Assembly: GCA_019359395.1 (NCBI GenBank)
Contig: JAHHHK010000023.1
Span: 1 to 64,000, forward strand
Length of the DNA: 64,000 nt
Direction: 5' to 3'
DNA from: Komarekiella atlantica HA4396-MV6
Lineage (GTDB): Bacteria > Cyanobacteriota > Cyanobacteriia > Cyanobacteriales > Nostocaceae
The notes beneath the pieces are model-generated. The model did not search any database. It was not told the origin of the DNA and saw only the letters and a list, made by a program, of their open reading frames with translations. Shown here in pieces: positions 53,142 to 61,850 of this stretch; within the stretch, counting starts at the first letter, position 1; each line of letters begins with the position of its first letter. A program made the position numbers and the translations under genes.

Positions 53142-54188
53142 ATGAACATTGGATTTAAGCAGAAAAAATTTAATATATTCCAGAAATTTTCGTTGTTGCT
53201 TGTACCTGGATTCTTGAGCATTTCGACAACATTAATTAGCTGCTCAGTTGAAACTCCAACTACAGAAAACAAATCAAAGGATTTTACAGCAACAACTATC
53301 CGCATGGGGTATCAAAGTGCTGGAGATCTTGTTAAACTTAGAGGAGGGGTAGAAAAACGTCTGCAACCCTTAGGTGTTTCCGTTGAATGGGCACAGTTTG
53401 CAGCAGGCCCACAATTAATGGAAGCGATGAATGTAGGTAGAGTTGATATTGGCTCTGTCGGCGAAACTCCTCCTATATTTGCTCAAGCCGCTGGTACATC
53501 TTTAGTCTATATTGCTAGTAGACAACCTGGTACAGGTGAAGGTAGTGGTATTGTAGTTCAAAAAAATTCCCCAATTAAAACTTTGGCTGACCTTAAGGGT
53601 AAAAAAGTAGTTTTTCAAAAAGGTTCAGCTTCACATTACTTATTAGTTAAAGCTTTAGAAGAAGCAGGTTTGAAATATGGTGATATCCAAGCTTTGAGTA
53701 TGCCCCCATCAGAGGCCCGTGGCGCTTTTATTCAAGGGCGAATTGATGCTTGGGTGACGTGGGATCCTCATTTAGCTTTGGCACAGAAAACAGCCAATGC
53801 TAGGGTTTTGAGAAATGCTAGTGGTATCGCTACGCAAGGTGGATATTACATGGCTTCACGGCAGTTTGCTACAGAAAATTCAGAATTGGTGCGATTAGTG
53901 CTGGAAGAGATAGATAAAGTAGAAAAATGGGCTGAACAAAACCAAGCCGAAGTTGTAAAAATAACTACTCCTCACCTCAAAATTAATGAAGATATCATCA
54001 AAGAAATGATTAAAAGGCGAAGTTACGGCTTAAGAGCAATTACTCCAGCAATTATGGCAGGTCAACAGCAAATAGCAGATTTATTTGCCCAGGAAAAAGT
54101 AATTCCCAAACCCCTCAATGTAAAAGAAGCAATGCTGACTACTGAGCAATATGCAGCTATTACTCCTACTACAATTAGCCAAAAATAG
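53142..54188 (+). CDS. Aliphatic sulfonate ABC transporter substrate-binding protein
   Basis: An SsuA-like receptor of 348 residues with a lipoprotein-type signal (FSLLLVPGFLSISTTLISC, Cys near residue 34). Motifs: IRMGYQSAGDLVKLRGG, MNVGRVDIGSVGETPPIFAQAAG, KGKKVVFQKGSASHYLLVKAL, IQGRIDAWVTWDPHLAL and AMLTTEQYAAITPT. It is closest in wording to the protein at 34620, but has a normal DAWxxWDP. It would deliver ligand to the SsuBC pair. Confidence 0.92.
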   Translation: MNIGFKQKKFNIFQKFSLLLVPGFLSISTTLISCSVETPTTENKSKDFTATTIRMGYQSAGDLVKLRGGVEKRLQPLGVSVEWAQFAAGPQLMEAMNVGRVDIGSVGETPPIFAQAAGTSLVYIASRQPGTGEGSGIVVQKNSPIKTLADLKGKKVVFQKGSASHYLLVKALEEAGLKYGDIQALSMPPSEARGAFIQGRIDAWVTWDPHLALAQKTANARVLRNASGIATQGGYYMASRQFATENSELVRLVLEEIDKVEKWAEQNQAEVVKITTPHLKINEDIIKEMIKRRSYGLRAITPAIMAGQQQIADLFAQEKVIPKPLNVKEAMLTTEQYAAITPTTISQK

Positions 54189-54269
54189 TATTATGAGAGA
54201 AAAGACTCTGCTGTGTACAATCAACGGATAGCTGTTAATTTTTTTGAACAATTCAAGAATTATTGTTTT

Positions 54270-54941
54270 ATGGTTAAGACTTCTTCAACAATGCTGCCTC
54301 TTGGTATTTTAGCACCAAATTTTCAGTTACCAGATGTGGTTTCAGGTAAAAGCATTTCGCTCTCAAACTTTGCTAATAAAAAAGCGTTGCTAGTAATATT
54401 TTTAAGTCGTCATTGTCCCTTTGTGCAGCACATCAAATTTGAATTAGCAAAACTGGGTCAAAACTACACACAAAACACAAATAGTAATCTGGGGATTGTG
54501 GCAATTAGCGCTAATGATGTCACTAACCATCCTGACGATGCACCAGAATCTTTAAAAGCATTTGCACAAGAATTAGATTTAGCTTATCCTCTGCTTTTTG
54601 ACGAAACTCAAGCAACCGCGAAGAACTTTTTTGCTGCTTGTACTCCTGACTTTTTTCTATTTGATGCTAGCCGAAAACTTGTTTATCGAGGACAACTAGA
54701 TGATAGCCGTCCACAGAGCGGAATACCTGTCACTGGAAAAGATTTGCGGGCTGCAATTGAAACTGTTTTGCTAGGTCGGGCTGTGACTTGGCAACAAAAA
54801 CCTAGTATTGGTTGTAACATTAAGTGGAAGCCAGGAAATGAACCTGTTTATTTTAAAAATCAGGCGTTAGCGTTGGCGGAGCCTCTCGCAGAGAAGCTCA
54901 CCGTTTGCGTAGCGTCTCGCAGAGAAGGTGTCGCAGTTTGA
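54270..54941 (+). CDS. Redoxin/AhpC-TSA-like thioredoxin-fold protein
   Basis: A peroxiredoxin-like protein. From ATG 54270 (MVKTSST) it has 223 residues; a GTG at 54213 adds an unlikely N-terminus and ATG 54288 is also possible. The fold signature is PLGILAPNFQLPDVVSGKSISLSNFANKKALLVIFLSRHCPFVQHIK; a single Cys sits where thioredoxins have CxxC. The last 26 or so residues (ALALAEPLAEKLTVCVASRREGVAV) are read from a dispersed repeat that starts near 54864, so the natural end was displaced. It starts 81 bp after the binding protein gene. A redox helper for thiol chemistry is a guess. Confidence 0.82.
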   Translation: MVKTSSTMLPLGILAPNFQLPDVVSGKSISLSNFANKKALLVIFLSRHCPFVQHIKFELAKLGQNYTQNTNSNLGIVAISANDVTNHPDDAPESLKAFAQELDLAYPLLFDETQATAKNFFAACTPDFFLFDASRKLVYRGQLDDSRPQSGIPVTGKDLRAAIETVLLGRAVTWQQKPSIGCNIKWKPGNEPVYFKNQALALAEPLAEKLTVCVASRREGVAV

Positions 54942-55201
54942 TAAGCTAATACGCATTTAAGTTGTCTATTTACTCATGAGGGTTGTCATTAGTCATTTGT
55001 ATTTCAAAGGTCAGTCTTCACGAAAAAATGTACAATCGCGCATCTGCTTAGGTATAGTTTCTTAATCAAAAGACTGCTGTAATTTAAGCCGTCTTCAATT
55101 ACTATGAAGAGTGCTGATGTAAAAGCTCATCTACAAAAGGTAGCAAATAACTCAGCACAGGCTACACTAACAAAATTCAGTAATCATTTAATAGACTTAC
55201 T

Positions 55202-56008
55202 ATGCCAGTTTCCGAACCACAAAGAGGCTTTTTAGAGCAGATTATTGCTCAGTTAAAAAAAGACGATCGCTTGCTAGGTTTAGCCATTGGTGGTTCATAT
55301 TTGAGTGGGGAAATGGATGAATATTCCGACCTCGACTTAATTATTGTTGTAGCTGATGTTTATTATCAACAGGTATTACATGAGCGGAAGCTTTTCGCTC
55401 ATCGGTTAGGTTCATTGCTAGCGGCTTTTACAGGCGAACACGTTGAAGAACCGAGACTGTTAATTTGTTTATATGAAAATCCACTTTTACACGTTGATTT
55501 TAAATTTTTGGTTCTAGAAGATTTTAAAATAGACCGGATAGAAAATCCTATTGTTCTATGGGAACAAGACAATTTACTAACCTTAGCGATAAAAGATAAC
55601 CCACGAAATTATCCACCTTTAGATTTACAGTGGATTGAAGACCGCTTCTGGGTTTGGGTACACTACGTAGCTACTAAATTAGGCAGAGGTGAACTTTTTG
55701 AAGCTATTGATTTTCTTTCTTATATTCGTGGACAAGTTCTCGCCCCATTAGCCAAAATCCAGGCAGGAAAACGCCCTCGTGGTGTGAGGAATTTGGAAAC
55801 AGAACTTCCTCATTTGTTAGCAGATTTTCGTCAGACTATACCGATGAAACACGATAGTCTTGAAATTGCCAAAGCGTTGCAACACAGCATTTACTTATAT
55901 CGTCAGTTTCGGGAAGCATTAGACAAACCATATTTGGTTGTGCATTCTTCAGCAGAAAAGGCTTCTATGCAATATCTGCAAACAGTTATAGATGGTTTTA
56001 AATACTAA
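55202..56008 (+). CDS. Nucleotidyltransferase-domain protein
   Basis: A 268-residue protein with the polymerase-beta-type motif IGGSYLSGEMDEYSDLDLIIVV (Gly30-Ser32, Asp43, Asp45). A helical C-terminal domain follows (about 150-260). It resembles aminoglycoside-nucleotidyltransferase-like or MNT-type proteins; the acceptor is unknown. It stands between the redoxin and SDR genes. ATG at 55202. Confidence 0.82.
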   Translation: MPVSEPQRGFLEQIIAQLKKDDRLLGLAIGGSYLSGEMDEYSDLDLIIVVADVYYQQVLHERKLFAHRLGSLLAAFTGEHVEEPRLLICLYENPLLHVDFKFLVLEDFKIDRIENPIVLWEQDNLLTLAIKDNPRNYPPLDLQWIEDRFWVWVHYVATKLGRGELFEAIDFLSYIRGQVLAPLAKIQAGKRPRGVRNLETELPHLLADFRQTIPMKHDSLEIAKALQHSIYLYRQFREALDKPYLVVHSSAEKASMQYLQTVIDGFKY

Positions 56009-56035
56009 TAAGACTAGTAGAAAAAGGATGAATTT

Positions 56036-56785
56036 ATGGTAGCGAAATTAGATGAAAAAGTAGCAATTATTACGGGAGCTTCTTCGGGAATTGGTGAAGC
56101 CACGGCTATAGCTTTAGCAGCAGAAGGCGCAAAAGTGGTAATTGCAGCCAGAAGAGGCGATCGCCTGGAAGCACTAGCAAAACGCATCGAATCCAGTGGT
56201 GGACAAGCGTTACCCATAGTTACCGATATCACCGACGAAACCCAAGCCAACAACCTCATCCACAAAGCCAACGCAGAGTTAGGGCGAGTGGATATCTTAG
56301 TGAACAACGCAGGTGTAGCCCTCACAGGTAATATTGATGGCGGTAATACATCAGACTGGCGACGGATGTTTGATGTCAATGTCTTTGGATTGCTTTATGC
56401 TACTCATGCCGTCCTGCCAATTTTCAAAGCCCAAGGTAGCGGTCATATCGTCAATATTTCATCAGTAGCAGGTCGCATAGCACGGGCAGGCGTTGGTATA
56501 TACAACGCAACCAAATGGGGTGTGAACGCTATTTCCGAATCCCTACGGCAAGAAGTTTTACAAGATAACATCCGTGTCACTATCATCGAACCTGGTTTGG
56601 TAGAGACAGAAATCAATAATCATGTCACTGATCCTGTAGCCAAAAAAAATGTTGAAGCACGAATAAAAGCGATCGCACCACTGCAAAGTGAGGATATTGC
56701 TAGGGCGATTGCTTATGCTGTGACACAACCACCGCACGTTAATGTCAATGAAATTCTCATTCGACCAACTCAGCAAGAACGGTAA
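56036..56785 (+). CDS. Short-chain dehydrogenase/reductase (SDR)
   Basis: A 249-residue classical SDR. NAD(P) motif TGASSGIG is at 13-20, with the AARRGDRL tail suggesting NADP. NNAG lies near residue 89. The catalytic set is Ser near 143, Tyr156 and Lys160 (YNATK). It closely fits the YdfG-like group acting on 3-hydroxy acids or aldehydes. It may reduce or oxidise a desulfonation product (inference). The gap to the next gene is 183 bp and holds operator site 7. Confidence 0.92.
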   Translation: MVAKLDEKVAIITGASSGIGEATAIALAAEGAKVVIAARRGDRLEALAKRIESSGGQALPIVTDITDETQANNLIHKANAELGRVDILVNNAGVALTGNIDGGNTSDWRRMFDVNVFGLLYATHAVLPIFKAQGSGHIVNISSVAGRIARAGVGIYNATKWGVNAISESLRQEVLQDNIRVTIIEPGLVETEINNHVTDPVAKKNVEARIKAIAPLQSEDIARAIAYAVTQPPHVNVNEILIRPTQQER

Positions 56786-56906
56786 AGAATCAAATTCAAC
56801 GCCTCTTAAAAACCCTCCGCGTCCCTTTGCGTTTTAGTCTTTTCCCAGTAGACATACTTTTTCGGATCTTGCATTTGCGGCTTATCTATGTGAATATTCT
56901 CTCAAT

Positions 56907-56940
56907 AAAATACGGTAAATTGCTCGATTTATCGTAATAT
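56907..56940. promoter_or_regulatory. Candidate regulon operator, site 7
   Basis: AAAATAC-N20-GTAATAT. The internal symmetry is the best of all sites: TACGGTAAAT, 6 bases, ATTTATCGTA. It lies 28 bp upstream of the binding protein gene at 56969, at a place where a bound repressor could block transcription or an activator overlap the promoter. Confidence 0.65.
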
Positions 56941-56968
56941 AGACATTGCTTATAGTCTAAATGTACGT

Positions 56969-58039
56969 ATGTTCACTAAGTATTTACCAAATCGACTGAT
57001 GAAGATTGTCAGCAGCTTTCTTCAGAATTATGAAATATCCAGAATTGGCATATTCGCCTTATTCTTTGCCTGCGGGTTAACTTTGGCTTTTGTAATATCT
57101 GCGTGTTCTGCCAACAACACAGGTAACTCTGCCGCAACACAGATAGCAAATCAAAGCTCTACGAATCAAGGTGTTGTGGTTCGGATTGGCTATCAAAAAG
57201 CAGCGACTATTCTCAGCGCCATGAAAGCGCAAAAAGATTTAGAGAAAGCTTTTGCTGCTGGTGGCGCTTCGGTGATATGGGCTGAATTTCCTTCTGGGCC
57301 GCCAATGTTAGAGGCAATTAACGCTGGGAGTGTTGACTTTGGCTATACTGGTGAATCACCGCCGATATTTGCCCAAGCTGGAGGTACTCCCATAGTTTAT
57401 GTTGCTTACGATCCTTGGAGTCCCAAAGCAGAAGCAATTCTTGTGCCGAAAAATTCATCTATTCAAAGCCTTGCAGACCTCAAGGGTAAACGAGTTGCTG
57501 TTGCTAAAGGTTCAAATACTAACTACTTATTAGTAAAAGCCTTAGAAAAGGGAAGAGTAAATTACAACGATATCAAACCAGCATTTCTGCAACCTCCCGA
57601 TGCTCGTGCGGCTTTTGAGGGTAATAATGTTGATGCTTGGGCAATTTGGGATCCTTACTTAGCTGCGGCGCAAGCTGCTACAGGCGCACGCACTTTGACT
57701 GATGCAACTGGGTTAGCACCCAATCGTGGTTATTATCTGGCTGCAAAATCTTTTGTTGACAAGTATCCTGATGCTTTGAAAACAGTTCTCGATGAAGTCA
57801 AAAAAAGAAGCAACTGGGCGCAAAATAATCCAGTAGAAGTTGCCAAATTTCTCTCACCAGAATTGGGTATTGATGCTGAGGTTTTAAAAGTCGCAGAAAA
57901 ACGACGGGAGTATGGTGTACTACCGCTAACAGAGGAAGTGATTCGTGGACAACAGCAGATTGCTGATACCTTCTACAAAATCAAGCTGATACCGAAATCT
58001 ATCAATATTAGCGAAATCGTTTGGAAAGGCAATCAATAG
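56969..58039 (+). CDS. Aliphatic sulfonate ABC transporter substrate-binding protein
   Basis: An SsuA-like receptor of 356 residues. A lipoprotein-type signal (FALFFACGLTLAFVISACSA; Cys near residue 47) follows a basic N-terminus. Motifs: VRIGYQKAATILSAMK, INAGSVDFGYTGESPPIFAQAGG, KGKRVAVAKGSNTNYLLVKAL and FEGNNVDAWAIWDPYLAAAQAA. It has a KAQKDLEKAF stretch where others have EKRLQP. Only 13 bp separate it from the AprA-like gene, so the two are surely cotranscribed, which links this receptor directly to that oxidoreductase. Confidence 0.92.
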   Translation: MFTKYLPNRLMKIVSSFLQNYEISRIGIFALFFACGLTLAFVISACSANNTGNSAATQIANQSSTNQGVVVRIGYQKAATILSAMKAQKDLEKAFAAGGASVIWAEFPSGPPMLEAINAGSVDFGYTGESPPIFAQAGGTPIVYVAYDPWSPKAEAILVPKNSSIQSLADLKGKRVAVAKGSNTNYLLVKALEKGRVNYNDIKPAFLQPPDARAAFEGNNVDAWAIWDPYLAAAQAATGARTLTDATGLAPNRGYYLAAKSFVDKYPDALKTVLDEVKKRSNWAQNNPVEVAKFLSPELGIDAEVLKVAEKRREYGVLPLTEEVIRGQQQIADTFYKIKLIPKSINISEIVWKGNQ

Positions 58040-58052
58040 AAGGCAGAAAAAT

Positions 58053-59762
58053 ATGAATATCAATACCCAGTGGATTAAAACGGATGTGCTTGTGATTGGT
58101 GGTGGTACGGCCGGGACAATGGCAGGTATCAAAGCCAAACAAGCCAATCCCCATGCAGAGGTGCTGATTTTAGAAAAGGCTAACATCCGACGGAGTGGTG
58201 CGATCGCAATGGGTATGGATGGGGTAAACACCGCAGTCATTCCCGGACATTCCACACCAGAACAATATGTGCGCGAAATTACCCTAGCTAATGATGGCAT
58301 TCTCAACCAAAAAGCCGTATATCAAACAGGCAAATTAGGTTATGAAGTCATCCAAGAATTAGAAAGCTGGGGTGTGAAATTTCAAAAAGATGCCCAAGGC
58401 AACTATGACTTAAAACAAGTGCATCGCGTGGGTAAATATGTCCTACCCATGCCAGAAGGTAAAGACCTCAAAACCATTCTTACCCGCCAAGTCAAACGCC
58501 ACAAAGTCAAAGTGACAAATCGTGTCATGGCAACCCGTGTCTTAGTCAAAGCAGGACATGCTATTGGTGCAGTGGGATTTGATGTCAGAAACGGCGATTA
58601 TATAGTTATTCAAGCTAAAGCAGTCATCTTGTGTACAGGTGCTTGCGGCAGACTCGGATTACCTGCTTCCGGCTATCTCTACGGCACTTACGAAAATCCT
58701 ACCAATGCTGGGGATGGCTATTCAATGGCTTATCATGCAGGTGCAGAACTCAGCAATATTGAATGCTTTCAAATTAATCCTCTAATCAAAGATTACAACG
58801 GCCCTGCCTGTGCTTATGTTGCCGGCCCGTTTGGCGCACATACAGCCAACGCCGAAGGAAATCGCTTTATTAGTTGCGACTATTGGAGTGGTCAAATGAT
58901 GTTAGAAATCTGGAAAGAATTAAACTCTGGGAAAGGGCCAGTCCAACTGAAAATGACCCACCTTGATGAAGATACAATTGCCGAAATTGAATCAATACTT
59001 TGGGCAAATGAACGACCAAGTAGAGAACGCTTTCATCAAGGCAGAAATGAAGATTATCGCACCCACGGCGTAGAGATGCATATTTCTGAAATTGGGTTAT
59101 GTAGCGGTCATAGTGCCTCTGGTGTGTGGGTAAATGAAAATGCCCAAACAACCGTTTCTGGTTTATATGCAGCCGGAGATATGGCCAGCGTTCCCCATAA
59201 TTACATGATTGGAGCATTTGTTTTCGGCCGCATAGCCGGAAATCATGCCATTGAATATATTGAAGGCTTAGATTTTATAGAACCAGATACAGAGTTCTTA
59301 GAAACAGAAAAAGCTAGAATTTATGCCCCATTAACTCGCCCTAATGGTGTACCTCATACCCAAATCGAATATAAATTAAGACGCTTAGTTAATGATTATC
59401 TGCAACCGCCAAAAACAGGTAATAAAATTGAGATTGGTTTGAAACAGTTTGTCCAATATCAACAAACATTAGATTTAATGGGTGCGCGTGATCCTCATGA
59501 ATTGATGCGTTCTCTGGAAGTGCATTTTATTCGCGATTGTGCAGAAATGGCAGCCAGAGCATCATTATATCGTCAAGAAACTCGCTGGGGACTTTATCAT
59601 TACCGCTTAGATTATCCAGAAAAGAATGATGATGAGTGGTTTTGTCATGTCAATCTAAAGAAAGATGAATTAGGACAAATGATATTATTTAAGCGTCCTG
59701 TAGAATCTTATATTGTGGAAGTAGATGCAGTCAAGGAAATCTATAATGTAGCTGTCAGGTAA
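58053..59762 (+). CDS. AprA-like FAD flavoprotein (fumarate reductase/succinate dehydrogenase/APS reductase superfamily)
   Basis: A 569-residue FAD protein. The dinucleotide motif VIGGGTAGTMAG is at residues 14-25. EKANIRRSGAIAMGMDGVNT (41-60) is typical of the AprA (adenylylsulfate reductase alpha) branch rather than of SdhA/FrdA. VILCTGACGRLG, THGVEMHISEIGLCSGHSASG and GLYAAGDMASVPHNYMIGAFVFGRIAGNHA (about 370-400) form the remaining FAD pocket. It is shorter than dissimilatory AprA (about 620-660). No dissimilatory sulfite reductase genes are present and cyanobacteria do not respire sulfate, so a different reaction on a sulfur compound is likely. The ferredoxin at 61578 is its probable partner. 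Confidence 0.85.
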   Translation: MNINTQWIKTDVLVIGGGTAGTMAGIKAKQANPHAEVLILEKANIRRSGAIAMGMDGVNTAVIPGHSTPEQYVREITLANDGILNQKAVYQTGKLGYEVIQELESWGVKFQKDAQGNYDLKQVHRVGKYVLPMPEGKDLKTILTRQVKRHKVKVTNRVMATRVLVKAGHAIGAVGFDVRNGDYIVIQAKAVILCTGACGRLGLPASGYLYGTYENPTNAGDGYSMAYHAGAELSNIECFQINPLIKDYNGPACAYVAGPFGAHTANAEGNRFISCDYWSGQMMLEIWKELNSGKGPVQLKMTHLDEDTIAEIESILWANERPSRERFHQGRNEDYRTHGVEMHISEIGLCSGHSASGVWVNENAQTTVSGLYAAGDMASVPHNYMIGAFVFGRIAGNHAIEYIEGLDFIEPDTEFLETEKARIYAPLTRPNGVPHTQIEYKLRRLVNDYLQPPKTGNKIEIGLKQFVQYQQTLDLMGARDPHELMRSLEVHFIRDCAEMAARASLYRQETRWGLYHYRLDYPEKNDDEWFCHVNLKKDELGQMILFKRPVESYIVEVDAVKEIYNVAVR

Positions 59763-59774
59763 TATATTTTAATC

Positions 59775-60557
59775 ATGCCTATTTATAATTCAATTGGTCA
59801 AAAATATTCAAAAACTCGCATCCCTGATAGTCGTATTGTCAATAAACTAATTGATTTACTAAGTTTACCCAAAGGTAGCATTATTGCTGATATTGGTGCT
59901 GGTACTGGAGGTTACAGTTTAGCCTTAGCTAACCAAGGATTTATTGTTAATGCCGTTGAACCTTCTGTAGTGATGCAAAAACAAGCAGTAGAACATCCAC
60001 AAGTCAAGTGGTTTACTGGCTATGCAGAAAATTTACCTTTACCAGATAAGTCTGTTGATGGCGTTGTAAGTATCCTGGCAATTCATCACTTTTCTCATCT
60101 CGAAAAAGCGTTTCAAGAAATGCACAGAGTTATTAAAGATGGTGCAATAGTTTTGCTAACTTTTGATATTAGGTTTGCTCAGAAAATATGGCTTTATGAT
60201 TATTTCCCATTTTTGTGGGAAGATGCTTTACGATTTTTACCACTTAACAAACAGATTAATTTAATTCATAGTAAAACTAAAAGGCGTGTTGAAGTCATAC
60301 CCCTTTTGTTACCACATGATTTATCTGATTTATTCGCAGCAGCAGCCTGGAGACGACCAGAGTTATATCTTCAACCAGAGGTACGCGCTGGGATATCATC
60401 TTTTGCTTTAGCAAATCAAGATTCAGTAGAGCAAGGATTACAGTTATTGGCAGCAGATTTAAATAATGGAGAATGGAATAAGAAATATGGTGATATTGGC
60501 AATTTGACAGAGATTGATTTAGGCTATCGTTTTATTCGCGCAACGCTGGATAATTAA
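59775..60557 (+). CDS. Class I SAM-dependent methyltransferase
   Basis: A 260-residue methyltransferase. Motif I is IIADIGAGTGGYSLALANQG (about residues 36-55), motif II NAVEPS, motif III GVVSILAIHHFSHLEKAFQEMHRVI. It is UbiE/BioC-like in wording. Only 12 bp separate it from the AprA-like gene and 19 bp from the next GNAT, so it is part of that operon. The methyl acceptor is unknown; a thiol or sulfonate derivative is possible. Confidence 0.87.
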   Translation: MPIYNSIGQKYSKTRIPDSRIVNKLIDLLSLPKGSIIADIGAGTGGYSLALANQGFIVNAVEPSVVMQKQAVEHPQVKWFTGYAENLPLPDKSVDGVVSILAIHHFSHLEKAFQEMHRVIKDGAIVLLTFDIRFAQKIWLYDYFPFLWEDALRFLPLNKQINLIHSKTKRRVEVIPLLLPHDLSDLFAAAAWRRPELYLQPEVRAGISSFALANQDSVEQGLQLLAADLNNGEWNKKYGDIGNLTEIDLGYRFIRATLDN

Positions 60558-60576
60558 ACCTTTTTAATTTAAAGTT

Positions 60577-61038
60577 ATGACAAATAAAGTCACTGTAGGC
60601 GAGAAAATTAAAATTAGACAAGCTGAGATTAAAGATGCAGAGCGAATTGCTAATCTTTGCGAGCAACTTGAATATTATGTTACAAATCAACAAATAGAGC
60701 AGCGACTTGCCAAAATTAATCATAACAATGCTCATATTGTTTATGTTGCAACTTTAGCAAATGAATATGTAATTGGTTGGGTGCACGCTCATATTAGTGA
60801 TTTATTAATTATTCCAACTCAAGCGATTCTTTTGGGGTTAGTTGTCGAGGAAAATTATCGTAGTAGTGGAATTGGACGTATTTTAATGCAGCAGATTGAA
60901 CAATGGGCTTCTCTGGCCGGATGTGAAGGTGTTATGTTACGTTCTAGTCTTAGACGCAAAGAGGCACATTTATTTTATGAGAAAATTGGCTATACCAATA
61001 TAAAACAGTCTTTGGCTTTTTATAAACAATTGGCTTAG
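60577..61038 (+). CDS. GNAT-family N-acetyltransferase
   Basis: A 153-residue GNAT. IRQAEIKDAERIANLCEQLEY is a usual start, and VVEENYRSSGIGRILMQQIEQWA (about residues 89-111) is the acetyl-CoA pyrophosphate loop. LFYEKIGYTNIKQSLAFYK ends the domain. It would acetylate an amine; the substrate is unknown. It is tightly packed in the AprA-like operon (19 and 7 bp to its neighbours). Confidence 0.87.
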   Translation: MTNKVTVGEKIKIRQAEIKDAERIANLCEQLEYYVTNQQIEQRLAKINHNNAHIVYVATLANEYVIGWVHAHISDLLIIPTQAILLGLVVEENYRSSGIGRILMQQIEQWASLAGCEGVMLRSSLRRKEAHLFYEKIGYTNIKQSLAFYKQLA

Positions 61039-61045
61039 TCAAAAT

Positions 61046-61555
61046 ATGCACTTAATAGAAACATTTACTACCAGTCGCTTGTTTGCTGAACGCCTACGTT
61101 TTCAACATTTGAATGAACTTTACCGTATGCACCAAAATACACAAGTTATGGCAACGTTAGGCGGTGTTCGTTCTGATGAAGCAACACGACTGTTTATTTT
61201 AAATAACTTGAATCATTGGCAGCAGTATGGATTCGGTTTATGGGTGTTTCGAGATAAAGTTAATCATCAGTTTGTTGGTCGTGCTGGTCTTCGCAATACT
61301 GATGTAGAAGGCATGAGTGAAATTGAATTAGCTTACGCTCTCATGACTAAATTTTGGGGTAAAGGATTAGCAACAGAAATGGGTGAGAAGATTTTGAAAG
61401 TTAGTTTTGAAGTGCTGAATTTGCATGAGATAGTTTGCTTTACCCTGACGACTAACAAAGCATCACAAAGAGTTATGGAAAAGTTGGGATTTCAATACGA
61501 GCGTGATATTATCCACGCAAATTTACCATATTTATTATACCGCTTAAAAGTTTAA
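61046..61555 (+). CDS. GNAT-family acetyltransferase, RimJ/RimL type
   Basis: A 169-residue GNAT of the RimL-like branch: TSRLFAERLRFQHLNELYRMHQN at the start, ELAYALMTKFWGKGLATEMGEKIL (about residues 92-115) as the acetyl-CoA loop, and TNKASQRVMEKLGFQYERD. It starts 7 bp after the previous GNAT. Although both are GNATs they are from different branches, so this is not a simple duplication. Substrate unknown. Confidence 0.87.
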   Translation: MHLIETFTTSRLFAERLRFQHLNELYRMHQNTQVMATLGGVRSDEATRLFILNNLNHWQQYGFGLWVFRDKVNHQFVGRAGLRNTDVEGMSEIELAYALMTKFWGKGLATEMGEKILKVSFEVLNLHEIVCFTLTTNKASQRVMEKLGFQYERDIIHANLPYLLYRLKV

Positions 61556-61577
61556 TTATGAATTCAAGAAGTAGTTT

Positions 61578-61805
61578 ATGGCTTTAATCAATCAAAGAAT
61601 AGATGTTCCTGTCATTGTTGATGAATCAAAATGTTTAGAAAAATGCACAGCTTGTATTGAAGTTTGTCCATTAGATGTGTTGGCGAAAAATCCAGAGACA
61701 GGCAAAGCATATATGAAATATGATGAGTGTTGGTTTTGTCTGCCTTGTGAAAAAGAATGTCCCACCAATGCAATTACAGTACAAATTCCTTTTTTGTTGC
61801 GATAG
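61578..61805 (+). CDS. AprB-like 2[4Fe-4S] ferredoxin
   Basis: A 75-residue ferredoxin. The first cluster motif is CTACIEVCP (with an extra CLEK Cys before it) and the second YDECWFCLPCEKECP. The CWxCxxC wording and the KAYMKYDECWFC spacing resemble the N-terminal part of AprB (adenylylsulfate reductase beta), though AprB is about twice as long. It probably passes electrons to or from the AprA-like flavoprotein encoded three genes upstream. It sits 22 bp after the second GNAT, in the same operon. Confidence 0.86.
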   Translation: MALINQRIDVPVIVDESKCLEKCTACIEVCPLDVLAKNPETGKAYMKYDECWFCLPCEKECPTNAITVQIPFLLR

Positions 61806-61850
61806 TTCTTCTCTTATCCTCTGTGACTCTGTGCCTTTGTGGTAAAAATA

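Noticed and set aside
55104-55235. Small ORF (MKSADVKAHLQK..., 43 codons) before the nucleotidyltransferase gene
   Set aside because: It overlaps the following gene start and has no ribosome binding site or known relation.
58053-61805. Dissimilatory sulfate reduction system
   Set aside because: Only AprA/AprB-like proteins are present; sat, dsr and qmo genes are absent and the ferredoxin is too short for AprB.
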